From positions 1 to 7,645 of the forward strand of contig JAFGOJ010000297.1 in NCBI GenBank assembly GCA_016926575.1: a stretch of 7,645 nt of DNA. Direction: 5' to 3'. A model generated the notes under the pieces. It made no database searches. It was not told the DNA's origin and saw nothing but the letters and a program-made list of their open reading frames with translations. Source of the DNA: Anaerolineae bacterium (GTDB lineage: Bacteria > Chloroflexota > Anaerolineae > B4-G1 > DUEL01). Position numbers and translations under genes: made by a program. Shown one piece after another: positions 1-6,700 of this stretch; position 1 is the first letter of the stretch; the number at the start of each line of letters is the position of its first letter.

Positions 1-5
1 CGGAA

Positions 6-24
6 GGTAAACCGCAGGTTTACC
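6..24. repeat. Perfect 8-bp stem hairpin
   Basis: GGTAAACC (6-13) and GGTTTACC (17-24) are exact inverted repeats around the 3-base loop GCA. The downstream sequence (CGTTTCCCC) has only three T residues together, so it is a poor intrinsic terminator. It is followed at once by a second small inverted repeat, CCCCG-G-CGGGG (30-40). It could be a DNA-level palindrome of a dispersed repeat or the remains of a 3' end belonging to a gene left of the window. Confidence 0.6.
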
Positions 25-49
25 CGTTTCCCCGGCGGGGTGCAGGGGC

Positions 50-124
50 GTAGGGGCGCGGCATGCCGCGCCCTGCTGCAAGGCATTCGTTAAACGAGGG
101 CGGCGGGTAAGAACCCCGCCCTAC
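50..124. repeat. REP/MITE-like palindromic element
   Basis: The segment starts GTAGGGGCG (50-58) and ends CGCCCTAC (117-124), which are inverted copies apart from one G. Inside are a perfect 20-bp palindrome, GGGCGCGGCATGCCGCGCCC (54-73), and a bulged stem-loop at 97-122 (AGGGCGG pairing with CCGCCCT, plus two more G-C pairs past one unpaired C, loop about GTAAGAA). A tandem AGGGGCG pair lies at 44-50 and 52-58, and a 5-bp inverted repeat TCGTT-A-AACGA at 87-97. I recall GTAGGGGCG...CGCCCCTAC palindromes as frequent dispersed intergenic repeats in several bacterial groups, including Chloroflexota. That it is a repeat family here is inference, because only one copy is visible. It lies just upstream of the first gene, so it could also affect transcription entering it. 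I see no convincing sigma-70 promoter between it and the gene. Confidence 0.45.
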
Positions 125-155
125 AGGGCCGCAGTCCTATTTTCGAAGTAGCGCG

Positions 156-161
156 AGGAGG
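156..161 (+). promoter_or_regulatory. Ribosome binding site of first HAD-ATPase gene
   Basis: AGGAGG is a full-consensus Shine-Dalgarno core placed 5 bases before the ATG at 167. It fixes that start codon, as does the HAD motif I aspartate falling at residue 9, the usual depth for this superfamily. Confidence 0.85.
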
Positions 162-166
162 TCACG

Positions 167-1894
167 ATGTATCAACGGGTTTTGGCCTTCGACTTCGATG
201 GCACGCTGGCCGACGAAAACGGTGTCGTCCCGCCCGCGTTGCAGGTTGCTTTGGAAACGTTGCACGCTGCCGGGTACGCCTTGTTCCTGGTCACCGGGCG
301 CCGCTTTGGGAACGTCGAACTGGGCGCGCTGAAGTCCCTCTTCGCCGGCATCGCCTGGGAAAATGGGGCGGTGCTTCACCACCTCGCCACCGACGCGGTC
401 TACCTGCCCTTCGGCCAACTCGACCCGCAGTTGGTGGGCGCGTTGGAGAGGGGTGGGGTGCCGCTGGAAAAAGGGCGCGCCATCGTCTCTATAGCCGCGG
501 AACACGACACGGCGGTGTGGCGCATCCTCAACGACTGGGGGCGGGATGCCACGCTCGCTCCCAACAAAGGCGTGCTGCGCATCGTCCCCCCGGGCGCATC
601 CAAGGGAGCGGGCCTGGAACGCCTGTTGGGATTGTGTGGCTTTTCACCGCGCAATCTGGTCAGCTTCGGCGACGGGCAGAGCGATCTTTCTATGCTCAAG
701 CTTGGGGAGATCCGGGCTACTGTGGCCGATGCGATGCCATGTGTCAGAGAACTGGCCGACGTGGTGGCAACTCACCCAGGACCCGCAGGGGTGTTGGAGA
801 CCCTGGAGGCGTACTGGCTGGGTGACTGCACCGGCGACCTGCCCGCGCGCCACGAACGCCCGATTCCCCTGGGCCGAGACGAGGCCGGCGACGACGTCTC
901 GATGCCGGCAGCAAGATTGGTCGGCGGAAACCTGGGTGTGTTTGGCGATTCGGGCAGCGGCAAGTCGTGGGTGGCCGGGCTGCTGGTCGAAGGGATGTAC
1001 GCCGCCGGCTACCAGGTGCTAATCATCGATCCGGAGGGCGATTTCCGCGGCATGCGGGCGCTGCCCGGCGTCATCTCCCTCGAAGTGTCGCCGGACGCGA
1101 CCCCGCCGCCGACGATGATCAGCGCGCTGTTGGAGACGGTCACGGCGTCGATCGTGTTGGACATGAGCGCGCACCCCGCGACGCAGCGCATCTCTTACGT
1201 CGCCGACCTGGTGCGGGCCTTGCTTTCTCTGAAATCCCGTAAATTCCGCCCGCACTGGATCGTGATGGAAGAGGCCCAATACTTCCTGCCGTCCAATCGC
1301 AGCGAGATGAGCGTCATGCTGCCGGAGATGTTAGCGGACGGCGGCTGGGCTTTCATTTCCTATTGCCCCGACCGCCTGTCTGAGGAGGTGCTGCGCGCGT
1401 TGGACGCGTGCATCCTCACCCGCCTGAGCGACCCCGATGCGATCCAGGCGCTGCAATACACCGCCGGGCAGGTGCCCCGCGTCTCCCTGGCCAAGATTCC
1501 CCAGGGGTACGCCTGGTTGTGCGGCGAGCAGACAGTGCGCCTGCGGCCCAACGTCCGCCGCGTGTCGCACATCCGCCACCTGTACAAGTACCTGGACACG
1601 CCCCTGCCCCGGCACAAGCGCTTCTACTTCCGCGATGAAAAAGCCTACCTCGGTGTGGAGGCGGCCACGCTGTACGAGTTCCTCCACTGTTTGCGTACCC
1701 TGCCCATAGAGAGCCTGGCCTACCACCAGGTACGTGGCGACTTCGCCGCCTGGGTGAAGGGAGCGTTGGGTTACAACGCTCTGTCCGATCATTTGCGCAA
1801 GCTCGCCCAGCGGCAGTTGACGGGCGAAGCTCTGCGCGACGCTCTGGTGCAGCGCGTGGCCAGCCACTATGAAGAACTGTGCGCGTTGCGCTGA
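167..1894 (+). CDS. HAD-IIB phosphatase / HerA-like ATPase fusion (paralog 1)
   Basis: This is a predicted cytoplasmic protein of 575 aa with no signal peptide or membrane segment. Residues 1-220 are a HAD-superfamily hydrolase: motif I DFDGTL (nucleophile D9, acid D11), motif II VTGR (T43), motif III in GASKG (K146) and motif IV GDGQSD (D169, D173). The long stretch between motifs II and III fits a C2 cap (type IIB, Cof/sucrose-phosphatase-like), so hydrolysis of a phosphomonoester, perhaps a sugar phosphate, is expected. Residues about 235-460 are a HerA/FtsK-type P-loop ATPase: Walker A GDSGSGKS (260-267), DPEGD (288-292), Walker B-like IVMEEAQ (365-371) and a sensor-like strand ending ILTRL (416-420). 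The usual Walker B Asp is Glu (E368) and the usual sensor Gln is Cys (C400). Residues about 466-575 form a small domain with FYFRD (486-490), YH (519-520) and GDFAAW (524-529). The protein is collinear with the next gene's product. Its substrate, partners and pathway are unknown. A DNA translocase role is possible but the HerA N-terminal barrel is absent. Confidence 0.9.
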   Translation: MYQRVLAFDFDGTLADENGVVPPALQVALETLHAAGYALFLVTGRRFGNVELGALKSLFAGIAWENGAVLHHLATDAVYLPFGQLDPQLVGALERGGVPLEKGRAIVSIAAEHDTAVWRILNDWGRDATLAPNKGVLRIVPPGASKGAGLERLLGLCGFSPRNLVSFGDGQSDLSMLKLGEIRATVADAMPCVRELADVVATHPGPAGVLETLEAYWLGDCTGDLPARHERPIPLGRDEAGDDVSMPAARLVGGNLGVFGDSGSGKSWVAGLLVEGMYAAGYQVLIIDPEGDFRGMRALPGVISLEVSPDATPPPTMISALLETVTASIVLDMSAHPATQRISYVADLVRALLSLKSRKFRPHWIVMEEAQYFLPSNRSEMSVMLPEMLADGGWAFISYCPDRLSEEVLRALDACILTRLSDPDAIQALQYTAGQVPRVSLAKIPQGYAWLCGEQTVRLRPNVRRVSHIRHLYKYLDTPLPRHKRFYFRDEKAYLGVEAATLYEFLHCLRTLPIESLAYHQVRGDFAAWVKGALGYNALSDHLRKLAQRQLTGEALRDALVQRVASHYEELCALR

Positions 1895-1900
1895 AAGGAA
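1894..1900 (+). promoter_or_regulatory. Ribosome binding site of second HAD-ATPase gene
   Basis: AAAGGAA overlaps the last base of the upstream TGA stop and lies 6 bases before the ATG at 1907. The overlap of stop and Shine-Dalgarno implies translational linkage of the pair and leaves no room for a separate promoter. Confidence 0.7.
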
Positions 1901-1906
1901 CGAGCG

Positions 1907-3658
1907 ATGCATATCTCGATCGTTGCGGCGGATTTCGACGGGACGATGTCCCAAGGCGATGTCCTGGCCCCCGAGGCCGGGCACGCGCTGCGGCGCTGGC
2001 GCGAGAGCGGCCGGTTTACTGCGCTGGTCTCGGGCCGCTCGTTCGAGTTCCTGCACGCGCTGCAAGAGCGGGAGCAGGCGTTCGACCTGATCGTAGCCGA
2101 GAACGGCGCGGTGCTCTACAACACCCACACCGACGAGATGTTCCTGCCTTTCGGCGAGGTACCCGACGACCTGATCGATACGCTCGAAAAGCTCGGCGTG
2201 CCGCTGTGGCGCGGCATCGCCATCGCCGGCACACGCACCCCCTACGACGACGCGGCCTGGGTCGCCAGCCGCGAACTGGGCCTGCCCGTGCACGTGGAGA
2301 CCAATCGCAGCGAGGTCATGCTGCTGCCGCAGGGGGCCAGCAAAGGCGCGGGCCTGCTGCACCTGCTGCAGCGCGTGGGCATGTCGCCGCGCAACGTGGT
2401 GGCCATCGGCGACGCCGAGAACGACCTCAGCTTGCTCCAGGCGGCGGAAGTCAAGGTGGCGGTGGCCAACGCCATCAAGGGGCTGAAGGAGATTGCGGAC
2501 TACGTCACGCCGGAGCCCGAGGCGGCGGGCGTGGCGCGTTTCGTCGAGCGCTACTTGCTGGACGGACAGGCATTCGATTTCCCGGTCCGCAGCGCGCACC
2601 ATTTCGGGCTGGGGGCCGACGTCGAATTCAGCCTGAACGCGCACGACCTGGTCGATCGGGAGATTCTGATTGCGGGGGGCAGCGGCTGTGCCAAGTCGTG
2701 GCTGGCCTCGCGCCTGGCCGAAGGGCTGATCGACGGAGGGTACCAGATTCTGACGCTCGATCCGGTGGGCGACTTGCACGCGCTGCGCCGACCCGCCTCC
2801 TGTCTGTCGCTTGGGCGCGAGGAGACGCCGTCCATAGGCCTGGTGCTGCAACTTCTGGCCGAGACCGATTTGAGCCTGGTGCTGGATATGTCGCGCCTGC
2901 AGACGCGGGAGGAGCAGGTGCTCTACACCACGGGGCTGCTGCGACACGTACTCGACATGCGCCGCCGCCTGGGTAAGCCGCACTGGATTTTGATCGACGA
3001 AGCGCAGGACCTGCTCGGCGGCAGCGACAACCCCGCTCGAATCCCGCTGCTGCAGAGCTTCGAGTCGTTCGGCGTGTGCCTGGTCACCTGGCAGCCCAGC
3101 GCGCTGGACCAGGGCGTGCTCGATCGCGTGCACGGCTTTGTGCTCACGCGCCATCGTCTACACAGTGAAGTGGCGTGCTTGAGCCGTCTGATGGAGAGCC
3201 ATGGTCTGGACGTGACGGGGCTGTCCGACCGGCTGGCGCAGCTCGGCGAGGGGCAGATGGTGTCGTGGGGATTGACGGCGGCGGCGGCGGAGTTGGAGCT
3301 GCTGAGATTTCGCTCCGGGCCGCGCGTGTTTCCCGCGATGCGGCACCTGCACAAGTACGTCGAGGAGCGGGTGTCGCGCTCGAAACAGTTCTATTTTCGT
3401 GATCCGGCCGGAAACACCCCGCCGGCGGGCAATCTGGGCGAGTTGATCGACCGGCTGCGCGGCGTGGACGTCGCCGTGCTCACGTATCACTTCGAGCGCG
3501 GGGATTACACGCGCTGGATCCGAGACGTGTTCCGCGACGAAACCCTGGCGCGGTGGATCGACCGGCTGCACGCGGCCAACCTCGCGGGCGAGGACCTGCG
3601 CGCGGCGCTGCTGGACGTGCTCGAACAGCGTTACCGCGTGTTGGAACGGCTGGTGTAG
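1907..3658 (+). CDS. HAD-IIB phosphatase / HerA-like ATPase fusion (paralog 2)
   Basis: This 583-aa protein is a clear paralog of the gene 12 bp upstream, with the same domain order. HAD part (1-220): DFDGT (D9, D11), VSGR (S42), GASKG (K146) and GDAEND (D169, D173). K146 and D169 have the same numbers as in paralog 1, so the HAD halves align essentially without gaps. This copy keeps the more usual GDxxND form of motif IV. ATPase part (about 235-470): Walker A reads GGSGCAKS (257-264), with Ala262 where Gly normally precedes the Lys; DPVGD (285-289) lacks the Glu of paralog 1; Walker B is standard, ILIDEAQ (D364, E365); the HerA-type sensor is kept in TWQPS (Q396). C-terminal domain (about 477-583): FYFRD (495-499), YH (527-528), GDYTRW (532-537). 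It probably lies in one transcript with paralog 1. Phosphatase chemistry is well supported by motifs. ATP binding is likely but may be weakened. The biological role is unknown. Confidence 0.9.
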   Translation: MHISIVAADFDGTMSQGDVLAPEAGHALRRWRESGRFTALVSGRSFEFLHALQEREQAFDLIVAENGAVLYNTHTDEMFLPFGEVPDDLIDTLEKLGVPLWRGIAIAGTRTPYDDAAWVASRELGLPVHVETNRSEVMLLPQGASKGAGLLHLLQRVGMSPRNVVAIGDAENDLSLLQAAEVKVAVANAIKGLKEIADYVTPEPEAAGVARFVERYLLDGQAFDFPVRSAHHFGLGADVEFSLNAHDLVDREILIAGGSGCAKSWLASRLAEGLIDGGYQILTLDPVGDLHALRRPASCLSLGREETPSIGLVLQLLAETDLSLVLDMSRLQTREEQVLYTTGLLRHVLDMRRRLGKPHWILIDEAQDLLGGSDNPARIPLLQSFESFGVCLVTWQPSALDQGVLDRVHGFVLTRHRLHSEVACLSRLMESHGLDVTGLSDRLAQLGEGQMVSWGLTAAAAELELLRFRSGPRVFPAMRHLHKYVEERVSRSKQFYFRDPAGNTPPAGNLGELIDRLRGVDVAVLTYHFERGDYTRWIRDVFRDETLARWIDRLHAANLAGEDLRAALLDVLEQRYRVLERLV

Positions 3659-3673
3659 CCTGGACTCAGTTTG

Positions 3674-3701
3674 TTGACTTAATCCCAAAATTCACTATAC
3701 T
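3674..3701 (+). promoter_or_regulatory. Sigma-70-type promoter for secreted peptidase gene
   Basis: A -35 box TTGACT (3674-3679) and a -10 box TATACT (3696-3701), each one base off consensus, are separated by 16 bp. They sit in an AT-richer island of an otherwise GC-rich window, within the 133-bp spacer 3659-3791. Transcription would start near 3708-3710, giving an untranslated leader of about 80 bases that is rich in C and T (roughly 3711-3777). I see no strong intrinsic terminator for the upstream pair in this spacer, so read-through from the HAD-ATPase genes is possible. Confidence 0.75.
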
Positions 3702-3778
3702 AGGCCCACATTCCCTGCCAACTTGACCCCTTATCTCTTCTGCCTCGACTGACTCCCCCCGTGCGTTTTTCACTTTCG

Positions 3779-3785
3779 AAAGGAG
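3779..3785 (+). promoter_or_regulatory. Ribosome binding site of secreted peptidase gene
   Basis: AAAGGAG lies 6 bases before the ATG at 3792. Another ATG at 3787 is only one base from the Shine-Dalgarno site and reads ATG GTA TGA, stopping at once, so 3792 is the real start. That start also gives a proper signal peptide. Confidence 0.8.
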
Positions 3786-3791
3786 AATGGT

Positions 3792-6700
3792 ATGACAGGC
3801 TACCGATTTCTAACCAACGCTGCCCGCTTCGCACTCGTATCGATGGTGGTAGTGGGGCAGTTGGGGGCGCTGGCGACGGCGGGGGTTCGCGCCGCCGACG
3901 TGCGTTTGGAAGACATTCCAGGCGATAGCCTGCGTGATGTTCGCGCCCCCACCGCCGAGACGTACTGGACTACCGAGTTGGTCGATCCGGGTGCGACGGT
4001 AGGGGCGTTCAGCTCGCTGGCTATCGACTCGCTGGATCAGCTTCACGTTGCCTACTACGACGGAGACTCGCTGCGTTACGCCCTCTTAAGCAGTACGTGG
4101 GCCACCACCACGATCGACACCGGCGGCAACGTGGGCATGTACGCCTCGCTCGCTCTGGATGGCGTTGAGCCCCACGTCGCCTACTACGACGTGACCAACA
4201 CTGCCCTGCGCCACGTCTACTACGAAACGGGCTTGGGCTGGGGCCCCAGCGAGGAAGTCGACAACACTGCCGACGTGGGCGCTTACAGTGCGTTGGCCAT
4301 TGATAGGACCTATCACTATATCCTCATTAGCTATTATGACGCCACCAACCAGAGCCTCAAGCTGGCCCGTTTCGACAGCAGTTGGTCATCCGAGACGGTC
4401 GACGCAGCCATTGGCAGCGGGCTGCACACGATCGCCATGGCCACACGCCGCGCTCCCGACGTTCGCATCGTCTACCACGACGCCACGAACGACCGGCTGG
4501 AGTACGCGATAGGTATCAGCGATCCACCCTATTGGGACTTTTCCGAAGGCCCGGTCAATCATGGCGGCGAGGGCGGTTATTTCGCCGCCCTGGCCCTCGA
4601 CACGGGTGGCGATCCCCACGTCAGCTATTTTTCCGCCGATGACGAGCTCGTCTACGCTCATCACGACGGCAATATGTGGACGAACACCGTCATCGATTCG
4701 GTCTGGAGCGAGGCGTCGATCAACACGGCGATCGCGCTGGACGCGGACAACCAGCCCCACATTGCCTACACCGACGACGAGAGCGCAGGCCGCCTCACCT
4801 ACGCCTACCTCGACGGCAGCACGTGGATGACGCAGACGGTCGAGAGCAGCGGGGTGGAGGGCTACCCGTCCATCGCCATCGACGCGGACGGTTTCCCGCA
4901 CATCACCTACTGGACCGACAGCGGCCTCAAACACGCCTGGCTGCGCGCTACTTCTGACCTCGTCGTGACCGACATTTGGAGCGGCAGCTCCAACCAAATC
5001 TGGTACCAGGTGCAGAACGTGGGGCAGGGCACCGCCCCGGCCGGCCATCAGGTCGCGTTGACCATCGACAGTGTTGCCAGCGGCACAAGCACCGTCCCGG
5101 TCGACCTGGCCCCCGGCGAGCGCTACGCGGCCGTGATCGCCACCGTGGCATGCAGCGGTTCCAATGATGCACTGCGCGTCACCGCCGACAATGGCGGGGT
5201 GGTGGTCGAATCGAACGAGACGAACAATATGCGCTACGAGCTCTGGGACTGTGACACTACCGCCCCGCAGATCACCACTGGGCCGCAAGCAACCGGCGTG
5301 ACCACCAATTCCGCCGTCATCGAGTGGGTGACCAATGAAAACAGCGACAGTTGGGTCTATTATGACCCCAGCCACCTCGACTACACCACCTACGAGTTCG
5401 AAGATGGCGTCTACGTCACCTCACACGCGATCGCGCTGACCGGGCTGAGCCCAGCCACCGTCTACCGCTACGCGGTCGAGTCGAACGACCAGGCCGGCAA
5501 CCGCGTCAGCAGCGGCGAGTTCTTTTTCGAGACGCTGCCCCTGCCCTCGCCAACGCTGACCGGCACGCTGAGCATCGAGCGCGGCAGCAGGGACTACCCC
5601 ACCTACGCGATCACTGCCGTCATCAGCGACGCGGCCCGCGCGCTCGACCCGAGTATCGTCGACTACGCCTCGTTCTACCTGAACGACACGCTGGTGGGCC
5701 GCTCCTACTCCGCCATCCGTGCCGGGGTTGGGAGAACGGCGTACAGCTACGTCCTCTCTCCATACCAGCTTGGGCATTCAAGAGGGACATTCCTGGGCGC
5801 GACCCACGCCGTCGACGTGGTGGTCTCCGTAGCGAACGGGGTGGACCTCGAGCTGAACGACGACCTTTTCCCGCCGTGGGAAGAAAAGCCGGTCGAAGTG
5901 AATATCTGGACACCCTTCAACAACGCGGTCTATTACACGGACGGATCGGACGACCTGCCGCCCGGTACGACGATCCAGCTCGCCGCCGAGGCGATGGAGT
6001 ACGAATGGGAGTGCGAGTGGGTCAGCTTCCGCGGCAGCGATCCCTACGCCATGCCGCCCGACTGCGGCGAGGTGGCTCAAAAGTCGGGTCCGGTCGAGTT
6101 CTATATCGACGGTGCTTGGATCGACACGTTGTCGACCCCGGTTGCCGGAACCTTTGTCTATGTCGTCCAGTGGGACGCCGGTGGGTTGGAGGTTGGACCG
6201 CATACGCTGACCGTCATAACCCGTGACAGTGAAGACATCATGAACCTGGCTAGCGCCACGCGCCAGTTCTACGTCGAGGAGCCTACCGTAGGACTGGGGG
6301 TGGAGCGCACCGTCACGCGCCACGGCAACTACTACGAGGTGGAACTGGACATCTCCCTCTCTGCTAATTCGACCAACCCCATCACCCTCGACTACCTGAC
6401 CGATTACGCCGACGAGTTTATGCCGGTGCAGAAAGAAACTGCCTCGTACGACGTCTACTTCGACTACCCGGCCTGGGCCGGGTCGGGCGAGCGGCGAGCC
6501 AAGATCACGATCGACTTTACCGGCGGGGGGATCGAACTGGAACCGGGCGACAGCTGCCAGGTTTCGTACCAGGTGGTGCCTATCCTCTACGAAGACGGGG
6601 TGGCTGATCCGATAATTGGCACCCTCGATGTGCGGCTCTATTATGATGGAGGCGATTCCTTTGAAGTGTTCGACCTGTCCTGGCAGTCCCTCTCGTCGGT

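Noticed and set aside
138..143. TATTTT as a -10 box for the first gene
   Set aside because: No acceptable -35 box lies 16-18 bp upstream (the sequence there is the CCCCGCC arm of the stem-loop), so a promoter is not supported.
141..147. TTTCGAA shortly before the Shine-Dalgarno site, also present at 3774-3780
   Set aside because: A shared 7-mer in only two leaders is too little to claim a regulatory site.
1..166. CRISPR array or tRNA/rRNA gene in the palindrome-rich left end
   Set aside because: The inverted repeats differ from one another and are not regularly spaced direct repeats, and no cloverleaf or rRNA-like segment is seen.
1879..2976. Plus-strand open frame of 365 codons overlapping the second HAD-ATPase gene
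   Set aside because: Out-of-frame Arg/Ala/Gly-rich translation of a GC-rich gene. The real frame there has HAD and P-loop motifs.
1331..3154. Long minus-strand open frame (607 codons)
   Set aside because: It lies antisense to the two HAD-ATPase genes, whose motifs are unmistakable on the plus strand. Its translation is low-complexity, rich in Gln, Arg, His and Val, as expected of a GC-rich antisense shadow.
3648..3660. Small hairpin GGCT-GGTGT-AGCC over the stop of the second gene
   Set aside because: A four-pair stem with no following T-run does not support an intrinsic terminator.
3787..3795. Two-codon frame ATG GTA TGA overlapping the peptidase start codon
   Set aside because: It could suggest stop-start coupling, but it begins only one base after the Shine-Dalgarno site, too close for normal initiation. 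It is probably chance.
4386..5375. Minus-strand open frame (329 codons)
   Set aside because: Antisense shadow of the propeller and CARDB region, with biased composition and no motif.
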